This document shows positions 1 to 9,349 of a stretch of 64,000 bases of DNA, piece after piece (position 1 is the stretch's first letter; every line of letters starts with the position of its first letter). The stretch lies in the NCBI GenBank assembly GCA_900315075.1, contig OMXV01000001.1, forward strand, positions 250,275-314,274, in the 5' to 3' direction. Below the pieces are notes generated by a model. The model worked only from the letters and a program-made list of their open reading frames with translations, did no database searches and had not been told where the DNA came from. The translations under genes and the position numbers were made by a program. Source of the stretch: an uncultured Prevotellaceae bacterium. GTDB taxonomy: Bacteria; Bacteroidota; Bacteroidia; Bacteroidales; Bacteroidaceae.

Positions 1-234
1 ATGACAACAGCATCAGTTACAATATTCTGAAGATATTTAATCTTTGATATTTTAGAGGTAAGTGGCTTTGTTTAGTTAGAAGTAACCTAGGGTTAAGAGG
101 TGAGAGGTGAGAAGTGAGAGGTGAGAGAATACCACCGCTGCTCTCGCCTACTCCCCCAAATGGTGTTGTCTGAACTCCCAAATTCATTAACTCACAAAAT
201 GTAACTCCCAAACTCCCATTAAAAATACCGCAAG
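1..234. repeat. Intergenic region with repeat left arm upstream of queF
   Basis: The first ~47 bases may hold the 3' end of an upstream plus-strand gene, but all frames stop within them and nothing can be named. Positions 72-175 carry a GA-rich stretch of degenerate 'GAGGTGAGA' units followed by a unique-looking block (AATACCACCGCTGCTCTCG). The same sequence recurs in inverse orientation at about 9475-9590. Positions 175-225 hold 'AACTCCC' units, the complement of a 'GGAGTT' family seen elsewhere in the window. Confidence 0.7.
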
Positions 235-699
235 ATGAACGACAACAGAAAAGACGAAGGCTTGCAAGCCTTAGGCACCAAGACAAAATACTCGATGGAC
301 TATGCTCCCGACGTATTAGAGACATTCGAGAACAAACATCAAGAAAATGACTACTGGGTGAGATTCAACTGCCCAGAATTTACCTCTTTGTGCCCTATCA
401 CGGGGCAACCTGACTTTGCAGAAATCCGCATTTCCTATATCCCCGACAAGCGGATGGTAGAGAGCAAAAGTCTGAAGCTCTACCTTTTCAGTTTTCGCAA
501 CCATGGTGACTTCCACGAAGACTGCGTAAACATCATCATGAAAGACTTGATACGACTGATGGCCCCGAAATATATTGAGGTGACCGGTTTTTTCACTCCA
601 CGCGGTGGTATCAGCATCCACCCCTACGCCAACTATGGCCGTCCTGGCACTAAATATGAGCGGTGGGCCGAGGAAAGGTTGGCAAAAAAAGAATATTGA
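235..699 (+). CDS. queF: NADPH-dependent 7-cyano-7-deazaguanine reductase QueF
   Basis: This 154-residue protein is a short (unimodal) QueF, which reduces preQ0 to preQ1 in the cytoplasm during queuosine tRNA modification. The thioimide-forming cysteine lies in '[11 protein letters not shown]' (Cys53), with the conserved Asp at 60. The '[15 protein letters not shown]' block (Glu76 onward) is the family's substrate/NADPH signature. Length matches the short family. The ATG at 235 is the first in frame and the N-terminus fits. The other queuosine genes that often neighbour queF are not seen and may lie upstream of the window. Confidence 0.95.
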   Translation: MNDNRKDEGLQALGTKTKYSMDYAPDVLETFENKHQENDYWVRFNCPEFTSLCPITGQPDFAEIRISYIPDKRMVESKSLKLYLFSFRNHGDFHEDCVNIIMKDLIRLMAPKYIEVTGFFTPRGGISIHPYANYGRPGTKYERWAEERLAKKEY

Positions 700-741
700 A
701 TAATGAAGGGGAATTAAAGGGACAACACCTCTTTGGGAGTG

Positions 742-1533
742 TTATATAGAATCTGGTTTGAAGCGGAACCCTCTGACAGTGTCCCCAAATCGGATGGCCA
801 TGGTGTCGCGTAGTAGGATAACAAACTCGGCAGTGTCGTTAACCAATTTACTTGATTGATTGTTAGAATTATTTTCATTGGTCTTTATTCCCCCAGAAGT
901 GAAAATAATTTTTCCATTATGAATATGCCACTCGCGGTACCTTTTCAGCGGTGGATATTCCACAGGCGTATTTGAATCAAGCGAGGAAGTCCTTGGAGGT
1001 CCACCCACCGACATCATGGTAAAATCGCGTTTAAATGTATAGCCATACTCTCGGGGAACCCTCATGGTCTGTAGTACAGAGTCCATTCTCTGCAACGCCT
1101 CTTCACTCATCGTCTTGCGGATGGAATCAATCTCCTCAGAGTTTTTCTGAAACTTGAAAATGGGCATCTCATTATACACCCATGTACCACGTAGTTGGTC
1201 GATGTCGATAGCCACCATCACCTCTGTGGAGTCCTGTGGATTGAGCAAGAGAGCTATTTTATCACCCACTTCCGGATACCCAAAGACCTGGTGCGCCTTG
1301 TTGGCATTAAAAATGTTCAATGTAATGGGGTCGCCTCCCTTGTCGGGCAGGAAAACCAATATCGAGTCGGTGCAGCCACTACATACTAATCCATAGACAG
1401 TGGAGTCGCCCTGCGACACGTATGACAATGTCTGTATTTCCACTTGTTCCTGTTCAACTTGCTGATGATCCTTGCCACATGCGAAGACGGCAAGAAGTAT
1501 GGTCAAAATGAATAGCAAACGACTTGTTTTCAT
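742..1533 (-). CDS. Lipoprotein of unknown function
   Basis: This is a 263-residue protein with a lipoprotein signal peptide: a basic 'MKTSR' start, a hydrophobic core and a lipobox ending 'AVFAC', so Cys19 is probably lipidated. The mature part has a 'CSGCTD' pair and a later 'LRGTWVY' segment that loosely recalls lipocalin-like Bacteroidota lipoproteins; I do not recognise the family. An upstream ATG at 1560 is rejected because it overlaps the -7 box of a good promoter (1558-1587). It is divergent from the carboxyltransferase gene. Confidence 0.75.
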   Translation of the reverse strand: MKTSRLLFILTILLAVFACGKDHQQVEQEQVEIQTLSYVSQGDSTVYGLVCSGCTDSILVFLPDKGGDPITLNIFNANKAHQVFGYPEVGDKIALLLNPQDSTEVMVAIDIDQLRGTWVYNEMPIFKFQKNSEEIDSIRKTMSEEALQRMDSVLQTMRVPREYGYTFKRDFTMMSVGGPPRTSSLDSNTPVEYPPLKRYREWHIHNGKIIFTSGGIKTNENNSNNQSSKLVNDTAEFVILLRDTMAIRFGDTVRGFRFKPDSI

Positions 1534-1557
1534 TGAAAAACTATGATTTGTGAGGGG

Positions 1558-1587
1558 CAAAAATAAGAAAAAACTTTCTATTGCAAG
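1558..1587 (-). promoter_or_regulatory. Bacteroidota-type promoter for the lipoprotein gene
   Basis: Read on the minus strand, CTTG (1584-1587) lies 18 bp from TATTTTTG (1558-1565), matching the -33/-7 pattern of the phylum. It sits 25 bp before the ATG at 1533 and supports that start. Confidence 0.55.
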
Positions 1588-1615
1588 AAAAATGAGAAAA
1601 AAAAGTGCATCATTT

Positions 1616-1646
1616 TTTGTGAATGATTGTTTTTTGTATATCTTTG
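1616..1646 (+). promoter_or_regulatory. Bacteroidota-type promoter for the carboxyltransferase gene
   Basis: TTTG (1616-1619) and TATCTTTG (1639-1646) are separated by 19 bp, an excellent fit to the primary sigma consensus of Bacteroidota. The predicted leader to the ATG at 1721 is about 65 nt. Confidence 0.7.
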
Positions 1647-1720
1647 CATTCTATATTTGTCAATGTACGAAAACATGGCAATAATCATAAAGACCTTACC
1701 ATTAACTTAAATTTATAACG

Positions 1721-3499
1721 ATGAAAAAGAAAATCCAGTTTAGCCTTGTCTATAGGGACATGTGGCAGTCGTCGGGTAAATTCCAACCCCGTAAAGACCA
1801 GTTAGAGCGCATCGCCCCCGCGATTATCGACATGGGCTGCTTCGCGAGAGTAGAAACCAATGGTGGAGCCTTTGAGCAGGTAAACCTTCTTGCTTGCGAG
1901 AATCCCAATGCCGCCGTACGTGCTTTCTGCAAGCCTTTCAACGAGGTAGGCATCAAGACCCATATGCTCGACCGCGGTCTCAATGCCCTTCGCATGTACC
2001 CTGTACCTGATGACGTGCGCCAGCTGCAATATAAGGTAAAGCACGCCCAGGGTGTGGACATTCCCCGAATTTTCTGTGGTCTTAACGACACTCGCAACAT
2101 CATCCCAAGTGTGAAATGGGCTCTTGAGGCTGGCATGACTCCACAGGCTACCCTGTGTATCACCACCTCACCTGTACATACCGTGGAGTACTACAGCAAG
2201 ATTGCCGATGAGGTGATTGCCGCAGGTGCCCCCGAGATATGTTTGAAGGATATGGCCGGCATCGGTCAGCCTGCCATGCTTGGCAAATTGACCAAAGCCA
2301 TCAAAGATAAACACCCCGATGTTATCATCCAGTATCACGGCCATTCCGGCCCAGGACTGTCGATGGCGTCCATCCTGGAAGTTTGCAACAATGGTGCCGA
2401 CATCATCGATACAGCCATTGAACCACTGTCGTGGGGCAAGGTGCATCCAGATATCATCTCTGTACAGAGCATGCTGAAGAACGAAGGTTTCGAAGTGGCC
2501 GACATCAATATGAACGCCTACATGAAGGCCCGTTCGCTGACACAGGAGTTTATTGACGACTGGCTTGGCTATTTCATCAACCCCGGCAACAAACACATGA
2601 GTTCGCTGCTCCTTGGTTGTGGTTTGCCCGGTGGTATGATGGGCAGTATGATGGCCGACTTAGGTGGCATCCATACAATCATCAACAAGACTCGCGCCAA
2701 GAAAGGCGAGCCAGAACTGACTATCGACGAACTGCTTGTACGTTTGTTCGACGAGGTGGCCTACGTATGGCCGAAGGTGGGTTATCCACCACTGGTGACC
2801 CCATTCTCACAGTATGTGAAGAACATCGCTCTGACCAACCTTCTGACGATGGAACAAGGCAAGGGCCGCTATGTGATGATGGACGATGCTATGTGGGGTA
2901 TGGTGCTCGGCAAGAGTGGTCGTATTCCTGGCGAAATTGCTCCCGAACTGAAAGAACTTGCCGCCAAGCAAGGCCGCGAGTTCACCGACGCCGATCCACA
3001 CACGCTGATTCCTAATGCCCTCGACGACTTCCGCAAGGAGATGGACGAAAATGGCTGGGAATATGGTCCTGACGACGAGGAACTCTATGAATTGGGTATG
3101 CACCCCGAGCAATACCGTATCTTCAAGACCGGACAAGCCAAGAAGAACTTCTTAGCCGACCTGCAGAAGATTAAGGATGCTCGTTTAGGCAGCAAACTCT
3201 CTCCCGCTGAGCTCTCGGCCTACAAGCATGCGAAAGCTGATGCTATCGTAGCTCCGGTGAAAGGTGAAATCTACTGGGAGTTTAATGGCGACGGCGAGTG
3301 CGCTCCCACCGTGGAGCCATACATCGGCAAGGAATACAAAGAAGGCGACAACCTCTGCTATATCCAGGCTCCTTGGGGCGAAATTGTGGAAGTACCGGCA
3401 GCCATTGGTGGCAAACTTGTGGAAATCAATGCCAAACGCGGCAGCAAGGTGATGAAAGGCGACATCATCGCCTACATCGAGCGCCCGCATGAGGAATAA
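1721..3499 (+). CDS. Oxaloacetate decarboxylase alpha / pyruvate carboxylase subunit B-like carboxyltransferase without biotin lysine
   Basis: The 592-residue protein has the HMGL-like carboxyltransferase TIM barrel (residues ~5-300), the conserved PycB/OadA C-terminal region, and a small biotinyl/lipoyl-like domain at ~515-590. Active-site features of the barrel are present: 'RDMWQS' (RDxxQS), the carbamylated-lysine motif 'CLKDMAG' and the metal-binding 'YHGH'. The expected 'EAMKM' turn is replaced by 'QAPWG' (nucleotides 3364-3378), so the lysine that carries biotin is a tryptophan. No OadB/OadG partners are nearby. It either uses a separate biotin carrier or free biotin, or has another substrate. 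The family call is firm; the reaction is not. Confidence 0.85.
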   Translation: MKKKIQFSLVYRDMWQSSGKFQPRKDQLERIAPAIIDMGCFARVETNGGAFEQVNLLACENPNAAVRAFCKPFNEVGIKTHMLDRGLNALRMYPVPDDVRQLQYKVKHAQGVDIPRIFCGLNDTRNIIPSVKWALEAGMTPQATLCITTSPVHTVEYYSKIADEVIAAGAPEICLKDMAGIGQPAMLGKLTKAIKDKHPDVIIQYHGHSGPGLSMASILEVCNNGADIIDTAIEPLSWGKVHPDIISVQSMLKNEGFEVADINMNAYMKARSLTQEFIDDWLGYFINPGNKHMSSLLLGCGLPGGMMGSMMADLGGIHTIINKTRAKKGEPELTIDELLVRLFDEVAYVWPKVGYPPLVTPFSQYVKNIALTNLLTMEQGKGRYVMMDDAMWGMVLGKSGRIPGEIAPELKELAAKQGREFTDADPHTLIPNALDDFRKEMDENGWEYGPDDEELYELGMHPEQYRIFKTGQAKKNFLADLQKIKDARLGSKLSPAELSAYKHAKADAIVAPVKGEIYWEFNGDGECAPTVEPYIGKEYKEGDNLCYIQAPWGEIVEVPAAIGGKLVEINAKRGSKVMKGDIIAYIERPHEE

Positions 3500-3507
3500 C
3501 TTTCACC

Positions 3508-4101
3508 ATGGACTATCAGCGAATCATAGACAAATATTATCCTGAGGACAACGGCCTACGCCGCATACTCCTCATCCATAGCCAATCTGTAGCGCAAAAA
3601 GCGCTACAGATTGTCGTTTCTCACCCAGAATTAGGTATCGACCGCGACTTTATCTTCGCTGCGGCGATGCTCCACGACATCGGTATCATTCGCACCAATG
3701 CTCCGGGCATAGAATGTTATGGTACAGAGCCTTATATCCGCCATGGGGTAATCGGTGCTGCCATGATGCGAGAGGAGGGGCACGAGGCCTTTGCCCGTAT
3801 CTGCGAACGACACACGGGGGCTGGCCTTTCTCTCGACGACATCGTAAGTCAAGACCTTCCCCTACCCCATCGTAGTTTCCTCCCAGAAACCATTGAAGAA
3901 CAGGTCATCTGCTATGCTGACAAATTTTTCTCGAAGTCGCATCTCGAGCGTGAGAAGACTGTCGAGCAGGCTGAGCGCAGCCTCGCCAAATTCGGCACCG
4001 CAGGGGTAGAAAGGTTCCGCAAATGGGTGGAAATGTTCGAGTCCAAAAATAATACTTCTACGGAGGTGAGGAGTATAAGGAGGAATGTCGGAAATTGTTA
4101 A
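3508..4101 (+). CDS. HD-domain phosphohydrolase
   Basis: The 197-residue cytoplasmic protein has the HD signature: an early His in 'LLIHSQSV', the metal-binding 'AAMLHDIG' (HD pair near residue 56), and a late 'YADKFFSK' Asp. This is the small HDIG/YqeK-like group whose substrate is usually a nucleotide or phosphomonoester; I cannot say which. It starts 8 bp after the carboxyltransferase stop, so the two are probably cotranscribed. The last ~12 residues are encoded by a dispersed intergenic repeat (4056-4083), so the tail is probably not native to the family. Confidence 0.8.
   Translation: MDYQRIIDKYYPEDNGLRRILLIHSQSVAQKALQIVVSHPELGIDRDFIFAAAMLHDIGIIRTNAPGIECYGTEPYIRHGVIGAAMMREEGHEAFARICERHTGAGLSLDDIVSQDLPLPHRSFLPETIEEQVICYADKFFSKSHLEREKTVEQAERSLAKFGTAGVERFRKWVEMFESKNNTSTEVRSIRRNVGNC
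4056..4083 (+). repeat. Copy of ACGGAGGTGAGGAGTAT repeat inside the HD gene end
   Basis: The same 25-30 bp sequence, starting TTCTACGG, occurs at 50419-50446 and 11532-11562 (both inverted) and in part at 50335-50362. Here it is read as codons at the very end of the HD protein gene. Confidence 0.7.
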
Positions 4102-4155
4102 AATAAGAAAATCAAGTCCCTATTCTATTTTTTATATATACCTTTGCCATGGAAA

Positions 4156-7041
4156 ATGAGAACAAGGCTACTCATACTATTGTTTTTTGCCGCCATCATC
4201 CTGATGATGGCACAGTCGGTGATGCCCACCGGCCAGCCTTTGCGTGCACATACGACAATCAATGACACAATCGTCAGGCAAGACACAATTATCCCCACCG
4301 ACACGCTCTCATTCAACGACATCATCGACTTTGAACCCACCACAGTTAACGACAGTCTGATGATGGAAAGCGCAAATATGGCCGACACGCTGGAACTTGA
4401 CTCATTGCACTTAGCCATCATCGAGCACAACAAAGCTATCGACGACTCCATCCGCCTCGATTCCCTCAACCGTGCCAAGGCTAATGGCATCGAAGCACCG
4501 GTGGTCTTCGCCGCTGAGGACTCTTTAGTATATGACGCAGTATCCAAGAATGCCTATCTCTATGGTAATTCCAATGTGGATTATGAAGAGATGAACCTCA
4601 CGAGCGACCGCGTACACATCAATCTCGACCAAAGTCTTGTCGATGCCAGAGGCACTGCCGACAGCACAGCAGAGAAAGGCGTCCGCGGTGCCCCATTATT
4701 CAAAATGGGCAAGGATGAATATCAGAGCGACACCATCGCTTTCAATTTCAAGACCAAAAAAGGATTCATCGACAATGTCTATACTGAGCAGGAAGACGGT
4801 TATCTGCGCAGCTTGCACTCCAAGCGCGACGCCGAGGGCAACCTATACTTGGAGAAAGGAACTTATACCACTTGCGACAAAGAGCACCCCGATTTCTATA
4901 TCGCTCTTTCTCGCGCAAAAGTTCGTCCCGGCAAGGATGTAGTCTTCGGTCCCGCCTACCTTGTCGTTGCTGATGTGCCACTACCCCTTGCCATCCCCTA
5001 CGGATTCTTCCCCTTCACAAAAAAATACTCCAGCGGATTCATCATGCCCTCGTATGGCGACGAGAGTTCCCGCGGTTTCTACCTACGCGACGGTGGCTAT
5101 TACTTTGCCATGAGTGACAAATGGGACCTAAAACTACTCGGTGAAATCTACACGAAAGGGTCGTGGGGTGTCTCTGCTGCTACCAACTACCGCAAACGCT
5201 ATCGCTATAGCGGCAGTTTCCTCTTTAATTACCAGGACACCAAGACCGGCGACAAAGGAATGCCCGACTTCTCGGAAAGGCAGAGTTTCAAAGTTCAGTG
5301 GAACCACCGCCAGGACCCGAAAGCCAACCCCTTCCGTTCCCTCTCCGCCAGTGTCAATTTCGCCACGTCGAGTTTTGAGCGTAACAACCTGACGAGCATG
5401 TATAATCCGCAGACGATGACGCAGAGCACCCGAACCTCATCGGTGAGCTTTGGCACACAGTTCTCGAGCATTGGCATGACCATCAGTACCTCTGCCAACG
5501 TAGCACAGAACATGCGCGACACCACTCTCGCCATGACACTTCCCGACCTCAACGTTTCCATTAGCCGCTTCTATCCCTTCAAACGCAAGAAAGCAGCCGG
5601 CAAAGAGCGATGGTATGAGAAAATCGCCATGAGCTACACCGGACGCATGAGCAACTCGCTCACGGCAAAAGAAAGCGATTTTATCCACGCCAACCTCATC
5701 AAAGACTGGCGCAACGGTTTCCAGCACACCATTCCCATCAGTGGTAACTTTGCGCTGTTCGACTACGTGAACGTCAATCCCTCGTTCAACTTCACCGACC
5801 GTATGTATATGAGCAAAATCAACCGCTCATGGGACGAAAAAAACCAGGTGGAGCAACAAGATACCACCTATGGTTTTTACAATGTCTATAACTGGTCGCT
5901 GAGTTTAGGAGCCTCCACCAAACTCTATGGCTCGTGGATACCCAATCGCAAACTGTTTGGCGACAAGATTGACCGCATCCGCCACGTGTTCACCCCCACA
6001 GTCAGTCTCAGTTTCTCACCCGACTTCCACGACAACCACTATGGCTACTACGATTCATATCAGAAGACCGATGCCAAGGGTAATGTCACATTGGTGGACT
6101 ATTCCCCCTTCTCGGACGGTCTGTATGGCGTTCCCGGCCGTGGCAAGACAGGTAGCATCTCGTTTGACGTGTCCAACAACCTTGAGATGAAGGTTAAGTC
6201 GGATAAAGATTCCACAGGATTCAAGAAAATAAGCCTCATCGACGAATTAGGTGCCTCGATGTCGTACAACATGGCCGCCAAGGAACGCAAATTGAGCGAC
6301 CTTAGTATGCGCATCCGCCTGAAATGGTGGAAGAAATACACCTTCAACATGAATGCCGTCTTCGCCTCGTATGCCTACGAGCTTGATGAAGATGGCCGTC
6401 CCTACATTGGCAACCACACCGAATGGGGCTACGGTCGATGGGGCCGTTTCCAGGGTATGTCGCAAAATATCTCCTATACGCTCAGCCCTGAGAAAATCAA
6501 GAAATGGTTCAGTCATGAAAAGTCGGATGATGATGACATGGATAACGATGACGAGGGCATAGACACCGACATAGAAAGTAATGTGGACGACGATATGATT
6601 CGTGGACAGCGTGGTGCCAAGCAAAAAGGTGCTTCGAAGGCTGCGACAGACGACGACGGCTATATGTCGTTCAATATACCCTGGTCGCTCACCTTCGGCT
6701 ATGGTATCACGATGCGTGAGAACACAAATGGCAAATTCAACAAAAAGACGATGCGCTATCCATACAAATTCTCCCAGACGCTCAACGTGAGCGGCAACAT
6801 TCGCCTGAGTGATGGTTGGAACATCAGTTTCTCGTCGGGTTATGACTTCGACAACAAAAAGATGTCGATGACTACCGCTTCTCTACAGCGCGACCTTCAC
6901 TGTTTCAATATGTCGTGCTCCGTGGTGCTGGCTCCCTATACCAGTTACAATTTCACGTTCCGCTGCAACGCATCGACACTTACCGATGCCCTGAAATACG
7001 ACAAAAGGAGCGGATATAGCAATGCTGTGAGATGGTATTAA
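4156..7041 (+). CDS. lptD: LPS-assembly outer membrane protein LptD (Bacteroidota type)
   Basis: The 961-residue protein has a signal peptide, an OstA/LptA-like periplasmic beta-jellyroll ('AVSKNAYLYGNSNVDYEEMNL', then repeated strand motifs, ~residues 110-280) and a long C-terminal beta-barrel rich in alternating aromatic strands. The 'PLPLAIPYGFFPF' segment is typical of LptD just before the barrel. An Asp/Glu-rich insert (nt ~6520-6650) probably forms an extracellular or periplasmic loop. A TTG 12 bp upstream would extend the protein by four residues; I prefer the ATG at 4156, which begins 'MRTRLLILLFF'. It probably inserts LPS into the outer leaflet. Confidence 0.85.
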   Translation: MRTRLLILLFFAAIILMMAQSVMPTGQPLRAHTTINDTIVRQDTIIPTDTLSFNDIIDFEPTTVNDSLMMESANMADTLELDSLHLAIIEHNKAIDDSIRLDSLNRAKANGIEAPVVFAAEDSLVYDAVSKNAYLYGNSNVDYEEMNLTSDRVHINLDQSLVDARGTADSTAEKGVRGAPLFKMGKDEYQSDTIAFNFKTKKGFIDNVYTEQEDGYLRSLHSKRDAEGNLYLEKGTYTTCDKEHPDFYIALSRAKVRPGKDVVFGPAYLVVADVPLPLAIPYGFFPFTKKYSSGFIMPSYGDESSRGFYLRDGGYYFAMSDKWDLKLLGEIYTKGSWGVSAATNYRKRYRYSGSFLFNYQDTKTGDKGMPDFSERQSFKVQWNHRQDPKANPFRSLSASVNFATSSFERNNLTSMYNPQTMTQSTRTSSVSFGTQFSSIGMTISTSANVAQNMRDTTLAMTLPDLNVSISRFYPFKRKKAAGKERWYEKIAMSYTGRMSNSLTAKESDFIHANLIKDWRNGFQHTIPISGNFALFDYVNVNPSFNFTDRMYMSKINRSWDEKNQVEQQDTTYGFYNVYNWSLSLGASTKLYGSWIPNRKLFGDKIDRIRHVFTPTVSLSFSPDFHDNHYGYYDSYQKTDAKGNVTLVDYSPFSDGLYGVPGRGKTGSISFDVSNNLEMKVKSDKDSTGFKKISLIDELGASMSYNMAAKERKLSDLSMRIRLKWWKKYTFNMNAVFASYAYELDEDGRPYIGNHTEWGYGRWGRFQGMSQNISYTLSPEKIKKWFSHEKSDDDDMDNDDEGIDTDIESNVDDDMIRGQRGAKQKGASKAATDDDGYMSFNIPWSLTFGYGITMRENTNGKFNKKTMRYPYKFSQTLNVSGNIRLSDGWNISFSSGYDFDNKKMSMTTASLQRDLHCFNMSCSVVLAPYTSYNFTFRCNASTLTDALKYDKRSGYSNAVRWY

Positions 7042-7042
7042 A

Positions 7043-7112
7043 GATTTGAGAATTGAAAATTGAGATTTATTGGCTGCAACGGTGTTGCAGCATAGAGGAC
7101 ATTCAATTTTCA
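7043..7112. repeat. Nested inverted repeat between lptD and the antiporter
   Basis: A perfect hairpin, GCTGCAAC-GGT-GTTGCAGC (about 7074-7092), is flanked by 'TTGAAAATTGA' on one side and 'TTCAATTTTCAA' on the other, giving a nested cruciform between two convergent genes. It may act as a two-way terminator, although there is no clean T-run. The antiporter stop codon lies in the right arm. Confidence 0.6.
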
Positions 7113-9349
7113 ATGAGCCTTTCAAGGTCTTCGACCTCACCGACGACCCAGATGACATCACCTTTTTGGAATTTGTAGCTTGGACTTACCTGGGAGAGAT
7201 TTTCCTTTCCCTCTTCCAAACCTACAACCATACAATTAAAAATATGCCGGATGCCGCTCTCTTCAAGCGTCTTTCCTAAGAATTTGCTACTGCCGGCGAC
7301 GATCATACTGCGCAATTTCATCTCCCGTTTCTCCAATTCATAGTCCTCCGCGTAGCATTCATCCTGTAATGCCCTCTCGAAAACCTTGAGCTGTTCGTCA
7401 CTGCCGATAACCTGAAGACGGTCGCCAGGGAAAATAACACTGTCACCTTCAGGGATGTTCAACCGACGGTTGGCACGCAAGATGCTGCTGACATGCACCC
7501 CATACTTGCTTCTCAATGCCAGTTGCATCAACGTACGTCCTGACCACGCCGAGTCGAAAGGCACCTCAAAATCAGCGATGTGGATGTTTCTATCAAGCAG
7601 ACGTCCCTCATAGAGTGGTTTTCGATGTCCATGCACCTGTGCCTCGATGTCACGTGAACGGAGATTTTGGATAAAGAGTCTCTCCAGTCGGATGCTACTA
7701 TGTTTCAGTCGCCTTGAGAAAATCATGAACACCACAAATCCCACGCCCAAAGTAATGAGGATGGCAATGGAGAAATCTGTCAGTTTATGGCACACATAGA
7801 AGACGAATGCCACTGCAATGACGATTCTTACAATAATTGTGAATACCAACGGGAACCGATTGAGCCTGTTGTCAGTCCATAGCGCCTTGAACTCCTCGCT
7901 GTGATTCTTTTTCATGACAATAGCCCTCAGGAACGGGGAGATGAACGAGATAGTCACCAATCCGCAAATGCCATTTGCCCACCACAGTGGTAACATTTTT
8001 TGCAGGAACGGCAATACCAATGAGAGCATCACGGCAATCACCGCCGCCGACAGGATGCTATAAATCAGCGTGTTGACAATCATCTGTCGTAGCAACGACT
8101 TCCACTTGTTGTCGTCAGCAGGCGACGCAGAGTGGCTCATGGCAAGATGATTGAGACTTCGCACCCACCTTTTGGGGAGCCTCTTCTCCAACATCACATA
8201 GGCGGGGTCGGCAGCCTTTATCATATAAGGTGTAAGGAATGTGGTGATGACCGACACCGCCACAACAACAGGATAAAGGAATTCGTCGATGACACCCATA
8301 CTCATACCCATGGTGGCGATGATAAACGAGAACTCACCGATTTGCGCCATGGAGAAACCACATTTCACGGCCGACTTCAGCGTCTGTCCACTCAGGAGGA
8401 ATCCCATACTGCCAAACAGGCTCTGTCCGACGAGAATGGTGAGCACGAGGATGAGTATAGGCACGGCATACTTGACGAGGATAGCCGGATCGACCATCAT
8501 ACCCACAGAGACAAAGAAGATGGCACCGAAAAGATTTTTCACAGGTTCCACCAATTTGATAATCTTCTCTGCCTCGATGGTCTCTGCCAATATAGAACCC
8601 ATGACAAAGGCACCGAAGGCACTGCTGAAGCCCACCGTCGTGGATACCACCGCCATCAGACAACAAAGTGCGAGCGCCACGATAAGCAGTGTCTCACTAT
8701 TAATCAGTTTTCTCACCGACCTGAGGAAAAACGGTATGATGAAGATACCCACTACGAACCATAAAATAAGGAAGAACCCTATCTTCAACACACTCTGGAG
8801 CATCTCGCCGCCACCAGCTCCACCACCGGCAATGGCTGCCAACATCACCATCATGACGATGGCGAGCACATCTTCGAGAATGAGCACCGACATGACCATA
8901 CCTGCAAAATTCTGGTGGCGCAGTCCCATATCCTCGAAGGCTTTGTAGATGATGGTAGTGGAACTCATGGCCATCATACCCCCGAGGAAGATACAGTTCA
9001 TCCGCGACCACCCAAACACATGTCCCATCACGATGCCAAGTGTCATCATACAGAATATGATGGTCATGGATGCGATGACGGGGGCTGCTCCCATCTTGAT
9101 TATTTTCTTGAACGAGAAATCGAGTCCTAGCGAGAAGAGCGTGAACATCACACCGATGTCGGCCCATGTATGGATATCCGCATTGTCAACCACCGACATG
9201 ATATATGGCATCTTGGGACTGACCAAAAAGCCTGCCACCAAATAGCCCAATACAAGTGGCTGCTTCAGTTTTTTGAAAACCAAAGTCACGACACCTGCCA
9301 CAATCAATATCAGTGCGAGGTCTTTTACTAATACGGGAATCTCGTTCAT
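7103..9349 (-). CDS. CPA2-family monovalent cation:proton antiporter with TrkA-C domains
   Basis: The 748-residue inner-membrane protein begins with a Na_H_Exchanger domain of about a dozen membrane segments (residues ~8-390), including 'FSLGLDFSF' and 'SSTTIIYKAFEDMG' typical of KefB/KefC/GerN relatives. A second group of membrane segments follows (~420-545), then two RCK-C/TrkA-C-like ligand-sensing domains (~575-660 and ~665-748). It probably exchanges K+ or Na+ for H+ under control of a cytoplasmic ligand. The last codons 'LIEN' and the stop are made by an ATTGAAAATTGA repeat. Confidence 0.85.
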   Translation of the reverse strand: MNEIPVLVKDLALILIVAGVVTLVFKKLKQPLVLGYLVAGFLVSPKMPYIMSVVDNADIHTWADIGVMFTLFSLGLDFSFKKIIKMGAAPVIASMTIIFCMMTLGIVMGHVFGWSRMNCIFLGGMMAMSSTTIIYKAFEDMGLRHQNFAGMVMSVLILEDVLAIVMMVMLAAIAGGGAGGGEMLQSVLKIGFFLILWFVVGIFIIPFFLRSVRKLINSETLLIVALALCCLMAVVSTTVGFSSAFGAFVMGSILAETIEAEKIIKLVEPVKNLFGAIFFVSVGMMVDPAILVKYAVPILILVLTILVGQSLFGSMGFLLSGQTLKSAVKCGFSMAQIGEFSFIIATMGMSMGVIDEFLYPVVVAVSVITTFLTPYMIKAADPAYVMLEKRLPKRWVRSLNHLAMSHSASPADDNKWKSLLRQMIVNTLIYSILSAAVIAVMLSLVLPFLQKMLPLWWANGICGLVTISFISPFLRAIVMKKNHSEEFKALWTDNRLNRFPLVFTIIVRIVIAVAFVFYVCHKLTDFSIAILITLGVGFVVFMIFSRRLKHSSIRLERLFIQNLRSRDIEAQVHGHRKPLYEGRLLDRNIHIADFEVPFDSAWSGRTLMQLALRSKYGVHVSSILRANRRLNIPEGDSVIFPGDRLQVIGSDEQLKVFERALQDECYAEDYELEKREMKLRSMIVAGSSKFLGKTLEESGIRHIFNCMVVGLEEGKENLSQVSPSYKFQKGDVIWVVGEVEDLERLIEN

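Noticed and set aside
100-135. GAGGTGAG tandem units as a CRISPR array
   Set aside because: Units are 7-9 bp and contiguous with no spacers; no cas gene in the window.
8132-8948. Two 210-219 codon frames opposite the antiporter
   Set aside because: They overlap a well-supported membrane transporter and have the His/Asp/Thr composition of antisense frames.
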